Below, one piece after another: positions 8,191-16,823 of a DNA stretch of 64,000 nt. Source of the DNA: Leucobacter sp. UCMA 4100 (GTDB taxonomy: Bacteria > Actinomycetota > Actinomycetes > Actinomycetales > Microbacteriaceae); contig NZ_JAFEUS010000002.1 of the NCBI RefSeq assembly GCF_027853335.1, positions 310,001 to 374,000 of the forward strand, written 5' to 3'. A program made the position numbers and the translations under genes. How positions within the stretch are numbered: the stretch's first letter is position 1; the number at the start of each line of letters is the position of its first letter. The notes under the pieces were generated by a model. That model was not told the DNA's origin, did no database searches, and saw only the letters and a list, made by a program, of their open reading frames with translations.

Positions 8191-9261
8191 CTATTCGACG
8201 GGGTTGATGATGGTGGCGATGTCTGCGGCCTCGACAGACTCGAGCGTCGCCGGGTTCCATGCCGGCGCGTTGTCTTTGTCGATCACCCGGGCGCGCACGC
8301 CCTCAACAAAGTCGCGTTGAAAGAGTCTGCTGCACACCCTGAGGTCATCGCGAAGTACCTGTTCGAGCGTAAGCCCAAGCTGCCTGGTGCGGGTGATCTG
8401 AGCGAGCGTCACAATGACCGAGGTCGGGCTCATCTCGCGAATGGTCGAAGCGACTTCTGGCATCCGTTCTTCGGCAAGCGCCACGAGACGCAGCGCAGCC
8501 GCGATGGCCCACTCGCCGAGGTCGAGGGCCGCGGGCGAGAACGACGGGGCAGAGAGCGCTTCGCCAAAGAGCTCATCAATCTCGCGCTGCCGGGCACTGA
8601 GCTTCGACTCGGGAGCAGCGGTGGTAAAGCTGGCGATGATCCGCTCAATGCTCTCGGCATCTTCGCCGCCCTCGGCGAGCGCTGTGGTTAGCTCAGGCAG
8701 GCGATCACGCGGCACAAAGACGTCGGCGAACCCGAGTGCTATTGCATCGCCGGCGTCCATCTGGCCGCTCGACACCGCGAGGTACTCGCCAAGGTGTCCC
8801 GGCGCGTTGGCGAGCAGCAGGTGCCCACCGACGTCGGGCACGATGCCAATGCGCGTCTCGGGCATCGCGAGGCGACTCGTCTCGGTGACGATTCGGTGTG
8901 CAGCGTGTCCGGTCAGCCCGATGCCGCCGCCCATCGTGATGCCGTCCATGAACCCGATCACGGGAATGGCGAGCTCCTGCGTCATAAGGTCAAGCACATA
9001 CTCCCGTTCGATGAACTCGTGAGCATGCTGGGCGCCATCTTGCGCCATGGCTTTGATGTCACCGCCACCGCACAGACCTCGGTCGCCGGCGCCGGTTATC
9101 ACGACGGCACGCGAGCCGTCGGTCGCAGCGTGTTCGAGGGCCTGAATCATGATCTCGACCATTTCGAGGGTGAGCGCGTTAATGGCTCGTGGCCGATTCA
9201 ACGTCACACGGGTGATATGGCCGAGTCGGTCGATCAATACGGGTGCATCATTGGATTCCAT
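8191..9261 (-). CDS. Enoyl-CoA hydratase/isomerase family, likely 3-hydroxyisobutyryl-CoA hydrolase
   Basis: A 356-residue crotonase-fold protein with the ECH_2 architecture of 3-hydroxyisobutyryl-CoA hydrolases, which release 3-hydroxyisobutyrate in valine breakdown. Key segments are GLCGGGDIKAMA near residue 63, the oxyanion region MDGITMGGGIGLTGHA near 104, MPETRIGIVPDVGGH near 132 and, near the C-terminus, SRLFQRDFVEGVRARVIDKD. The two catalytic glutamate/aspartate positions are contained in PETRIG and PDVGG. It follows an MFS gene by 11 bases and is probably co-transcribed with it. The ATG has GGGAAG just upstream. A plain enoyl-CoA hydratase role is the alternative. Confidence 0.85.
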   Translation of the reverse strand: MESNDAPVLIDRLGHITRVTLNRPRAINALTLEMVEIMIQALEHAATDGSRAVVITGAGDRGLCGGGDIKAMAQDGAQHAHEFIEREYVLDLMTQELAIPVIGFMDGITMGGGIGLTGHAAHRIVTETSRLAMPETRIGIVPDVGGHLLLANAPGHLGEYLAVSSGQMDAGDAIALGFADVFVPRDRLPELTTALAEGGEDAESIERIIASFTTAAPESKLSARQREIDELFGEALSAPSFSPAALDLGEWAIAAALRLVALAEERMPEVASTIREMSPTSVIVTLAQITRTRQLGLTLEQVLRDDLRVCSRLFQRDFVEGVRARVIDKDNAPAWNPATLESVEAADIATIINPVE

Positions 9262-9272
9262 ACTTCCCTATC

Positions 9273-10583
9273 CTAGGGCTTTGGATCGGTTGAATCATAG
9301 GCCATAAATCCGCGGGCAAGTTTGACCGCGCAGCCCATGAAGACCATGATGATGACGCCACCGACGACCGAGGGCACCCAGAGAAAGAGCGTCGCGGTGA
9401 GCATGCCCGCCCAGAGGTCACCAAGACGAGGGCCACCGGTCACGACAATGGTGAAGATGCCCTGCAGCCGGCCCCGCATGTGGTCGGGGGCCGAAACCTG
9501 CAAAATGGTGCTGCGAAACACCGCGCTGATGTTGTCTGAGGCGCCAGAGGCGGCGAGCGCAATAAATGCGAGCGCGATGAAGAGTGGCCTCGGCGTCTCT
9601 TCTGTGGCCTGACCGGTGAGCTGCGCAACAAGAATGACGGCACCAAACATCGCGATCGAGAGCCCGTATACCGCGATGGCGCCCGTGACCGCAACGCCCT
9701 GCCTTCTCACGTTGCCAACCCAGCCTGAGCCGAGGCTCGAGAGGAAGGCGCCCACGGCGACGGCAGCCGTGAGCATGCCCGCCGTCGTGTACCCACCGCC
9801 CAGCACGACCATGCCGATTGCCGGGAACGTCACACGGGGCTGCCCGAACACCATCGCGATGATGTCAAAGACAAACGTCGCCCGAATGTTGGGCGAGCGC
9901 TTCAAGAATTGCCAGCCCTCGATGAGCGAGCGCAACCCGGGCTTCTCGGCCTCTCCCTCTGGAGCGATGGGCGGCAGCGAGAGCACCCCGAGAAAACCGG
10001 CGGTAAAGAGCACGACGTCGACGAGGTAGGTGTAACCGAAGCCAACGCTCGACACGAGTACGCCGCCGAGCGCGGGGCCCACGGCAACCCCGATACCGAA
10101 AGAGATGCCAAAGAGCGCACTCGCCTGCGGGATGAGGTTGGGCGGCAAGATGCGCGGCATGATCGCCGAGCGGGTCGCCCCGAGAATCGTTGCGGCCGAG
10201 GCATTGAGCGCTGCGAGCAGGTAGAGCGGCCAGGTCTCGGTCACCCCGAGAAAGGAGATGACGGCGAGTGCCCCGATCGAAGCCCACGACACCGTCGCTG
10301 TGACGAGCGAGAGCGTGCGTCGGTCAAACACATCGGCGAGCATGCCACCCCAGAGCCCCGCAATAATCATGGGGCCGAGCGCCCAGAGCGCAACCATCGA
10401 GACCGCGAGCGTCGAACCGGTGAGGTCATAGACGTGCATGCCAACGGCAACAATGGTCATTTGCGACCCGATGAGCGAAACCGAGTTACCGATGTAGAGT
10501 CGGGTGAAGGCGGGGCTCGCTTTGAACGGCGCGAGGTCGACAAAGAGCCTCGATTTCTTTGGTCTCTCGTGTGGCTCGTTCAT
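9273..10583 (-). CDS. MFS transporter, EntS/MFS_3-like
   Basis: A 436-residue integral membrane protein with twelve predicted membrane segments. Features of the MFS_3 (DUF894) group, which includes the enterobactin exporter EntS, are the start FxRLYIGNSVSLIGSQMT, the loop GGMLADVFDRRTLSL between segments 2 and 3, and the SAPDHMRGRLQGIFTIVV stretch near residue 373. The substrate cannot be told; export of a small molecule is usual for the group. It is the first gene of a two-gene unit with the downstream hydrolase, and its start is 32 bases from the divergent DUF3097 gene. Confidence 0.85.
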   Translation of the reverse strand: MNEPHERPKKSRLFVDLAPFKASPAFTRLYIGNSVSLIGSQMTIVAVGMHVYDLTGSTLAVSMVALWALGPMIIAGLWGGMLADVFDRRTLSLVTATVSWASIGALAVISFLGVTETWPLYLLAALNASAATILGATRSAIMPRILPPNLIPQASALFGISFGIGVAVGPALGGVLVSSVGFGYTYLVDVVLFTAGFLGVLSLPPIAPEGEAEKPGLRSLIEGWQFLKRSPNIRATFVFDIIAMVFGQPRVTFPAIGMVVLGGGYTTAGMLTAAVAVGAFLSSLGSGWVGNVRRQGVAVTGAIAVYGLSIAMFGAVILVAQLTGQATEETPRPLFIALAFIALAASGASDNISAVFRSTILQVSAPDHMRGRLQGIFTIVVTGGPRLGDLWAGMLTATLFLWVPSVVGGVIIMVFMGCAVKLARGFMAYDSTDPKP

Positions 10584-10615
10584 CTCTTATCCATCATGCC
10601 CTAGTCTGTGGCTTT

Positions 10616-11458
10616 ATGACATACGACGATCGATACGGGCGTGACGCGGTCGCTGACTTTCGTGACCGTCGACGCGCAGCAAAACCACCCGAGGTTGAGC
10701 TCACCAAGGGACTCCTGCTCGAGCACGCGCTCACTGAGTTTTTCGGTGAGGTCGTGAAGTTACCCGAGGGCGGAGTGATCGCGCTGCGCGACTTCGATGG
10801 CTTCACGAGGTCGTTTCCCGTCAAAGACGCTTTCCTCGTCGACGGCAAGCGTGTCACCCTCGTTGCCGCACGCGGCCCCCAGACCCGTCTCGTCTCGGCA
10901 TCTGGTTCGATTCTCGGCGAGCGCAAGCGGGCGCAGGTCGCGCGGGCGAGCAGAATCTTTGTCGAGGGTAAGCATGATGCCGAGCTCATCGAGAAGGTGT
11001 GGGGCGACGATCTTCGCGAGGCTGCGATCGTGGTCGAGCTCCTTGACGGCGTTGACCACCTCGAGACGGTGCTTGAGGAGTTTGCGCCGGGCCCCGAACG
11101 CCGCGCCGGCATTCTCGTCGATCACCTCGTCGAGCGTTCAAAGGAGTCTCGCATCGCCGAGCAGATCGAGCGCCGTTTTGGCGAGGGTGTGCTCATTCTC
11201 GGTCACCCCTTCGTCGATGTGTGGCAGGCGGTGAAGCCCGCGCGTCTCGGTATCGAGCGCTGGCCTGTCCCACCCCGCAGCGTTGAATGGAAGCGCGGCG
11301 TATGCCAGGCACTCGGTTGGCCACACGAGGAGCAGGCCGATATCGCCGAGGCATGGCAGCGCATTCTTTCGCGCGTGACCACCTACCGTGATCTCGAGCC
11401 CGCGCTCAGCGGGCAGGTCGAGCACCTCATCGACTTTGTGACGGTCGGGCATCACTAG
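10616..11458 (+). CDS. DUF3097 family protein
   Basis: A 280-residue soluble protein typical of the actinobacterial DUF3097 family. The recognisable core runs from about residue 115 to 235 and includes RIFVEGKHDAELIEKVWGDD, GILVDHLVERSKESRIA, LILGHPFVDVWQAVKPARLG and WKRGVCQALG. The EGKHDAELIEKVWG segment and the acidic positions after it recall Toprim-like domains, but no function is established. The ATG at 10616 is chosen over longer frames because it begins the family's MTYDDRYGRD start. TAGTCT lies eight bases upstream, and no Shine-Dalgarno sequence is seen. The DUF3097 and MFS genes are divergent. Confidence 0.9.
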   Translation: MTYDDRYGRDAVADFRDRRRAAKPPEVELTKGLLLEHALTEFFGEVVKLPEGGVIALRDFDGFTRSFPVKDAFLVDGKRVTLVAARGPQTRLVSASGSILGERKRAQVARASRIFVEGKHDAELIEKVWGDDLREAAIVVELLDGVDHLETVLEEFAPGPERRAGILVDHLVERSKESRIAEQIERRFGEGVLILGHPFVDVWQAVKPARLGIERWPVPPRSVEWKRGVCQALGWPHEEQADIAEAWQRILSRVTTYRDLEPALSGQVEHLIDFVTVGHH

Positions 11459-11459
11459 G

Positions 11460-11495
11460 TTGGTCTTGCCCAGGCAGGCGCGTTACCCTGACCGT
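11460..11495 (+). promoter_or_regulatory. Promoter with leaderless start
   Basis: TTGGTC (11460-11465), an 18-nt spacer and TACCCT (11484-11489) lie six bases before the ATG at 11496. No ribosome-binding site is present. The promoter starts two bases after the DUF3097 stop, so the three downstream genes may have their own transcript. Confidence 0.55.
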
Positions 11496-11873
11496 ATGGA
11501 GTTACGCACGAGACCATACCCTTTTGCGTGGCTCGGCTACGCGTATGCCACCACCGTGGGGTTTGTGTGGGGCGCGCTGCTGAGCCGTGGCGAGATTGAA
11601 AAGCACGGCAGGCTGTGGGTCTTTCGCGGCATGCCCTCATGGGCTTTTGGCCGAGGCGGATCGTGCGTTGGCGCGTGCTATCTCACCGACCAGAACGTCA
11701 CCCCAGCGGTGCTCGCGCACGAAGAGATCCACCGTCAGCAATGGCGCACCTTCGGTCTCGCGATGCCCGTGCTCTACTGGCTTTCGGGCCGAAACCCACA
11801 CACCAACGTGTTCGAGGTCAACGCCGGGCTTGAACAGGGCGGTTACACGACGAAGAAAGGGACGGTCTCATGA
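11496..11873 (+). CDS. Small HExxH-motif membrane protein
   Basis: A 125-residue protein with one hydrophobic segment (about residues 10-28) and, in the following domain, HEEIH at residues 75-79 inside VLAHEEIHRQQW. A later FEVNAGLEQGGY (residues 106-117) offers glutamates that could complete a gluzincin-type zinc site. This suggests a minimal zinc metalloprotease-like protein, but the family is not named here with certainty and activity is unproven. Two cysteines (57 and 61) lie before the motif. The stop overlaps the next ATG (ATGA), so it is coupled to the MBL-fold hydrolase gene. Confidence 0.75.
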   Translation: MELRTRPYPFAWLGYAYATTVGFVWGALLSRGEIEKHGRLWVFRGMPSWAFGRGGSCVGACYLTDQNVTPAVLAHEEIHRQQWRTFGLAMPVLYWLSGRNPHTNVFEVNAGLEQGGYTTKKGTVS

Positions 11874-12505
11874 GCGACACACCACGCATCGAGCTGCTGC
11901 GCACACAGGGAACCCTGTGGCGCGAAGCAGAGGGCTTCAGCATTGAAAATAACGTGTGGATCATCGGCTCAGATACCGAGGCCATCGTCATCGACGCCGC
12001 TCACGACGCAGCCGAGATCGCTGAGGCGGTCGGCGAGCGAACCGTGCACGGTATTCTCCTGACCCACGGCCACGAAGATCACGTCAATGCGGCGCTTGAG
12101 ACGGCCGCAAAGCTCGACGCTCCCCTCTTTCTTCACGAGGCTGACGACTTCTTGTGGCGCGAGATCCACGCAGAGGCCGAGACGCCACTCGAGCTCACCC
12201 ACGGCGACACCTTTACGGTGGCGGGCGTCACGCTTGAGACGAGGCACACTCCGGGACACACCCCGGGCTCGGTCTGCTTCGTTGCGCGTGACCACGGCTT
12301 CGTCTTCTCTGGTGACACGCTCTTTCAGGGCGGCCCCGGCGCAACGCGCTGGGAGTACAGCGACTTCGGCCAGATCATTACCTCAATCGAAGAGCAGCTC
12401 TTTTCTCTCGACGAGCAGACGCAGGTGCTTCCCGGCCACGGTGACCCGACGACCGTTGCGGCAGAGCAAGTACAGCTAAAGGCGTACCTTGAGCGGGGTT
12501 GGTAA
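11870..12505 (+). CDS. MBL-fold metallo-hydrolase (glyoxalase II-like)
   Basis: A 211-residue metallo-beta-lactamase-fold enzyme. The metal ligands are all visible: THGHEDHVNAA near residue 65, HTPGHTPGSVCF near 124 with its histidine, FSGDTLFQ near 145 and LPGHGDPTT near 188. The length and motif spacing fit the glyoxalase II-like group that hydrolyses thioesters or related bonds, but the substrate cannot be assigned. The gene sits between the HExxH protein (ATGA overlap) and the alpha/beta hydrolase (3-base gap), so the three are probably one transcript. Confidence 0.9.
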   Translation: MSDTPRIELLRTQGTLWREAEGFSIENNVWIIGSDTEAIVIDAAHDAAEIAEAVGERTVHGILLTHGHEDHVNAALETAAKLDAPLFLHEADDFLWREIHAEAETPLELTHGDTFTVAGVTLETRHTPGHTPGSVCFVARDHGFVFSGDTLFQGGPGATRWEYSDFGQIITSIEEQLFSLDEQTQVLPGHGDPTTVAAEQVQLKAYLERGW

Positions 12506-12508
12506 CGC

Positions 12509-13423
12509 GTGACACACAGCTCAGAGTTTCGCTTCCTTCATGAGCACGCTGAGCGGGTGAACCGGCTCGCTCCCCTACCAAAGGTTGAGCGCAAGAGCGT
12601 GCTCGCCCCCAGTGGGCGTCGCGTGAGCGCCCTCGTCAGCAACGACCCACTCGCTCGCGGCACCGAGCCGGTCGTGTTTCTGCACGGCGCTGGCCTCAAT
12701 GCTCACACGTTTGACGCGACGGTTCTCGCGCTCGAAGAGAATACGGTGTCAATCGATCTTCCCGGACACGGCCGAAGCGACTGGCGTGACGATGCCGACT
12801 ATTCGCCGACCACGGTCGCCGCAGACGTTGCCGCGACGATCGCCTCGCTCACGAGCGGTGATGTGCACCTCGTCGGGCAGTCACTCGGTGGGCTCACCGC
12901 GGCCGCGCTCATTCCCCTCTTACATAGCCGCCTTCGCACCGTCACGCTCATCGACATCACCCCCGGGTTTGACCCAGCGCGCGACGCAACCGACGTGTCC
13001 CACTTCATCTCGGGAAAGCGTGTCTTTGCCTCGTACGACGAGATGGTCGACCGGGCAATCGCGTTTGGCCTGGGCAGCGACCGGGCAGCGCTCACGCGCG
13101 AGATCGCACTGAACGCCCGTGAACGAAGCGACGGTCGTGTCGAGTGGAGCCACCACTTTGCACAGCTTGACGGTCTCGACGCCGCGGCGTCAGGCCCAGA
13201 AGCACAACGCCCTTTCGAGGGGCTCTGGCAGCACCTGGCGTCACTTGGTGCACGGGTCACCGGGGTGCGCGGCGCGGCGGGGCTCGTCACCGATCAGCTT
13301 CAGAGCGAGTGGCGAAACCGCCTTCCCGAGGCCGAGATGATCACCCTTCAAGGCGGTCATAACGTGCAAGAAGCGGTGCCCGCTCAGCTCGGTTTCTGCA
13401 TACGCAAGATCGTCTTGGCATAA
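12509..13423 (+). CDS. Alpha/beta-fold hydrolase
   Basis: A 304-residue serine hydrolase. The oxyanion region VFLHGAGLNAHTFD lies near residue 52, SIDLPGHGRSDW near 76, and the nucleophile elbow GQSLGG near 122. The last active-site histidine is probably in LQGGHNVQE near 285. The start is a GTG three bases after the previous stop. No signal peptide is seen, so it is cytoplasmic. Carboxylesterase or lactonase activity is likely, but the substrate is unknown. It ends the small hydrolase cluster that precedes the peptide transporter operon. Confidence 0.9.
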   Translation: MTHSSEFRFLHEHAERVNRLAPLPKVERKSVLAPSGRRVSALVSNDPLARGTEPVVFLHGAGLNAHTFDATVLALEENTVSIDLPGHGRSDWRDDADYSPTTVAADVAATIASLTSGDVHLVGQSLGGLTAAALIPLLHSRLRTVTLIDITPGFDPARDATDVSHFISGKRVFASYDEMVDRAIAFGLGSDRAALTREIALNARERSDGRVEWSHHFAQLDGLDAAASGPEAQRPFEGLWQHLASLGARVTGVRGAAGLVTDQLQSEWRNRLPEAEMITLQGGHNVQEAVPAQLGFCIRKIVLA

Positions 13424-13507
13424 GGTACACTCAAGTATCCGGCGCGGGGCACGTGAACTCCTTCACTGTTCGAGCAGCGGGCGGATGAATATCCAAGGAG
13501 CAATGGC

Positions 13508-15028
13508 GTGACGCAGCCTCACCTCGGCAACTCTGGGTCAGAGTACCGTAAAAAGAACCGTTCGAAGCTTCCCCTCATCATCGGAGCGGTCGCTGCCGTC
13601 GCCGTGGTTACCGGAGGCATCTTCTTGGCGCAGAGCCTCTCGAAGAAGCCAGCAGAAGACGCCGCCTCTGAACTCACGATCGGTATTCTGCTGCCGCCCA
13701 CCAACCTCGATATTCGCAACACCTCGGGAGTTGCCCTCGACCAGGTGCTCGCCGACAACGTGTACCAGGGCCTCATTGGCTTTGTTCCCGGCACGCTTGA
13801 ACTGCGCGAGGTGCTCGCCAAGAGCTACACCGTGAGCGACGACGGCAAACGCTACGAGTTCACCCTGCGCGATGACGTGACCTTCCACTCGGGTGCCTCA
13901 CTCACCGCAGAAGACGTCATCACCTCGCTCTCCGAGACGCTCGGCGACACCGTCACGGTCTCTTCACCGTCAGAGGGCCTTGTCGTCATCGAGCTTGCAG
14001 AGCCCAACGCGTTCTTCCCGTTCCAGCTCGCTGGCCGCGAGGGGCTCATTCTTGAAGCTGCCGCGACCAACGACCTCAAGAACACGGCCAACGGCACCGG
14101 CCCCTACACGCTCGCTTCATGGAAAGAGGGCGACAGCATCACTCTCGTGAAGAACGAGCAGTACTGGGGCACCGAGGCTTCGCTCGACCGCGCCGTCTAC
14201 CGCTACATCAGCGACGGCAAGGCCGCGGTCAATGCGAGCCTCGACGGCGACCTCGACGCGCAAATCGCCGTGCTTCCCTCACTCGTTCCCGAGCTCGAAC
14301 AGAGCGGCGAGTTCACCCTCGTGAACGCCGAAAGTTCAGACGTCTTCACCCTCGGCTACAACAACGCCAAGGCTCCCTTCGACGACGAGCGAGTTCGCAC
14401 CGCCTTCTCGCAGGCGATCGACAGCTCAGCACTCGTTGAGGCACTGCAGGGCGACGCCAAGCCGCTCGGTGGCCCCATCACCTCGCTCGAGCCCGGCTAC
14501 GAAGACCTCACCTCGATCAACGCCTACGACCCAGACAACGCTCGCGCACTGCTCGAAGAGGCAGGTGCCAGCGATCTCTCGGTCACCGTCACCGTGCCGA
14601 ACTTCTACGACACGGTCGCGCTCGACATCGTGAAGTCTCAGCTCGCCGAGGTTGGCGTCACGCTGAACATCAAGCAGGTCGAGTTCGGCACCTGGCTCGA
14701 AGACGTCTACACGAACCACGACTTCGACCTCAGCTTCGTCGACCACGCCGAGCCCTTTGATTTCGGCAACTACGCCGACAGCGGCTACTACTTCGGCTTC
14801 GATAACGCCGAGGCGCAGCAACTCTACGCAGAGGCGCTCAAGGCCCCGTCAACCGATGAGATGTCGCCACTGCTCGCGAAGGCTGCACGCGTTGTCGCCG
14901 AAGAAGCTCCTGCCAAGTGGCTCTACAACTACACGCCGACCAACGCTGTTGCCGAGCACGTGAGGGGCTTTCCCGAGAGCAACACGAATTCGCGCATCAA
15001 CCTCGAGGGTGTCACAATCGAGAAGTGA
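13508..15028 (+). CDS. ABC transporter substrate-binding protein, SBP_bac_5 (peptide type)
   Basis: A 506-residue extracellular receptor for a peptide or nickel-type ABC importer. It has the family-5 signature RDDVTFHSGASLTAEDVI near residue 119 and the usual ending with NAVAEHVRG. It is unusual in lacking a lipobox: the N-terminus is a short basic cytoplasmic tail, then one hydrophobic segment (about residues 22-42) and no cysteine. It should therefore stay as a membrane-anchored protein rather than a lipoprotein. The start is GTG 13508, with AAGGAG seven bases before; the ATG at 13502 runs into a stop at once. Its TGA overlaps the next start (GTGA). Confidence 0.92.
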   Translation: MTQPHLGNSGSEYRKKNRSKLPLIIGAVAAVAVVTGGIFLAQSLSKKPAEDAASELTIGILLPPTNLDIRNTSGVALDQVLADNVYQGLIGFVPGTLELREVLAKSYTVSDDGKRYEFTLRDDVTFHSGASLTAEDVITSLSETLGDTVTVSSPSEGLVVIELAEPNAFFPFQLAGREGLILEAAATNDLKNTANGTGPYTLASWKEGDSITLVKNEQYWGTEASLDRAVYRYISDGKAAVNASLDGDLDAQIAVLPSLVPELEQSGEFTLVNAESSDVFTLGYNNAKAPFDDERVRTAFSQAIDSSALVEALQGDAKPLGGPITSLEPGYEDLTSINAYDPDNARALLEEAGASDLSVTVTVPNFYDTVALDIVKSQLAEVGVTLNIKQVEFGTWLEDVYTNHDFDLSFVDHAEPFDFGNYADSGYYFGFDNAEAQQLYAEALKAPSTDEMSPLLAKAARVVAEEAPAKWLYNYTPTNAVAEHVRGFPESNTNSRINLEGVTIEK

Positions 15029-15978
15029 TCCGTTTCATTCTCACACGCACCCTGACCCTCATCTTGGGTCTGGTGCTCGCGAGCGCCGTGATCTTCATCA
15101 CGCTCAGGCTGCTCCCGGGCGACGTTGCGCAGGTTATTGGTGGCACTCAGGCGTCACCAGAGCGCATCGCTGAGATTCGCGAACAGCTAGGGCTCAACGT
15201 GCCGCTACTGACGCAGTATGTCCAGTGGATCGGCGGCATCGTCACCGGCGACCTCGGCACCTCCATCTTGACCGGTTCACCGATAGAGGCAGAGATCGTC
15301 GAAAAGGCCGCCGTGACGGTGCCCCTCACGATCTACTCACTGATCATTGGCCTCACGATCGCGCTGCCACTCGGGGTCATCACCGCCGTCAAGCACCGCA
15401 GCGCCGCATCGCGATTCCTCTCGACGGCGAGCATCGCGGCCGCAGCCGTTCCCGTCGTCTGGGCCGGCATGCTCGCGATCATGGTGTTTTCGGCATGGCT
15501 CGGTTGGTTCCCATCGCAGGGGTTCCCTCGCGAGGGCTGGGAGTCGCCGCTCGCCGCGATCCGCTCGCTCACCCTGCCCGCCCTCACGATCGGGCTCATC
15601 GAGGGAGCGATTCTCTTTCGCTTTGTGAAAAGCGCGACGCTCACGGCCTTAGACGCGCCCCACGTGCTCACCGCGATGTCGCACGGCCTCACCCGCTCGC
15701 GCGCACTCGTGAGCCACGGCCTGCCGAGCGTCGGGCTCTCGATCATCTCGATGCTCGGTCTGCAGGTTGCCTCGTTACTCGTGGGCGCCGTCGTCGTCGA
15801 GCAACTCTTCACTCTTCCAGGTCTCGGGCGCATGCTCGTGAGCGATGTCGGGAACCGTGACCTGCTCAAGGTACAGTCGACGCTCTTCGTGCTCACCGCG
15901 GTGATCCTCATTCTCGGAGCCGTTATTGACATCGTGCACCGCCTGATCGACCCGAGACTTGCGGAGGCCCAGCGATGA
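15025..15978 (+). CDS. ABC transporter permease, DppB type
   Basis: A 317-residue permease with about six membrane segments. The N-terminal ALRLLPGD-like motif appears as TLRLLPGDVAQVIGG, and a BPD_transp_1 core follows from about residue 95, with the coupling region around LTAMSHGLTRSRALVSHGLP. The GTG at 15025 overlaps the binding protein stop. A longer upstream frame would run back inside the binding-protein gene and is rejected. It pairs with the DppC-type permease that follows through an ATGA overlap, forming the membrane channel of a peptide-type importer. Confidence 0.93.
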   Translation: MIRFILTRTLTLILGLVLASAVIFITLRLLPGDVAQVIGGTQASPERIAEIREQLGLNVPLLTQYVQWIGGIVTGDLGTSILTGSPIEAEIVEKAAVTVPLTIYSLIIGLTIALPLGVITAVKHRSAASRFLSTASIAAAAVPVVWAGMLAIMVFSAWLGWFPSQGFPREGWESPLAAIRSLTLPALTIGLIEGAILFRFVKSATLTALDAPHVLTAMSHGLTRSRALVSHGLPSVGLSIISMLGLQVASLLVGAVVVEQLFTLPGLGRMLVSDVGNRDLLKVQSTLFVLTAVILILGAVIDIVHRLIDPRLAEAQR

Positions 15979-16823
15979 AATCAGCACGCACCGTCTTCGC
16001 ACTCACCATCATCGGGCTCACGGTAGGGCTCGCTCTGCTCAGCCTCTTCTGGCTTCCCCACGACCCCTCGTACGCCTCGGCCCAAAACACCTGGCTCCCG
16101 CCCTCACCCGACCACTGGCTCGGCACCGACGGCTCTGGCCGCGACATCGCCTCACGCCTCATCATTGGCAGCAGGGTCACCGTCATCGTCGCCCTCGGCA
16201 CCGTCGCCTTCGCTGGGGTGCTCGGGCTGTTGCTCGCGATTCCGCAGGCGCTCGGCCCACGGGTGATCCGCGAACCCCTCGCGATCTTGATCGACGTGCT
16301 CATCGCTTTTCCGACGCTCCTCATCGCGATCATGCTCACGGCGGTGTTCGGCTCGAGCATCACGATCGTCGTTGTCGCGGTGGGCCTCGGTTACGGGGTG
16401 CAGATCGCCCGCGTCGTCAAAGCCGAGCTCAGGCAGGTTGCCGGCGCCGACTACGTGCTCGCGGCACGGGCCGCGGGGCTCTCACGCTGGCGCATTCTCA
16501 CCAAGCACCTCATTCCCGGGGTTTCCTCGGTACTGTTTGTGCAGCTCTCGCTCTCGATGGGGCTCGCCGTGCTCGCAGAATCCGGCCTCAGTTACCTCGG
16601 CTTCGGCGCGCCACGAGACATGCCGTCGTGGGGCACGATGCTCGCCGAAACGCAGCGCTACATCGGTGTGCACCCCGAGGTTGTCCTGTGGCCCGGCCTC
16701 GCGATCACCCTCGTGGTGCTCGCCTTCTATCTGATCGGCGACGTGCTGCGCGAGTCGCTCGACCCGGCGCTGCACGGCAATAAGCCCATCGCCCGCAGAA
16801 CCGCCCTGGGGGTGCAAGCATGA
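15975..16823 (+). CDS. ABC transporter permease, DppC type
   Basis: A 282-residue second permease of the importer, with about six membrane segments. The motif WLGTDGSGRDIASRLI (near residue 49) is characteristic of DppC/OppC proteins. The EAA-like loop appears as AARAAGLSRWRILTKHLIPG near 160, and the C-terminal LSYLGFGAPRDMPSWGTML segment is also typical. The short N-terminal domain before the first motif is normal for the family. It is linked on both sides by 4-base ATGA overlaps, so tight translational coupling is expected. Confidence 0.94.
   Translation: MKSARTVFALTIIGLTVGLALLSLFWLPHDPSYASAQNTWLPPSPDHWLGTDGSGRDIASRLIIGSRVTVIVALGTVAFAGVLGLLLAIPQALGPRVIREPLAILIDVLIAFPTLLIAIMLTAVFGSSITIVVVAVGLGYGVQIARVVKAELRQVAGADYVLAARAAGLSRWRILTKHLIPGVSSVLFVQLSLSMGLAVLAESGLSYLGFGAPRDMPSWGTMLAETQRYIGVHPEVVLWPGLAITLVVLAFYLIGDVLRESLDPALHGNKPIARRTALGVQA

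Noticed and set aside
9909-10604. Plus-strand frame opposite the MFS gene
   Set aside because: Its translation is almost all charged residues with no hydrophobic core, while the minus strand encodes a clear transporter.
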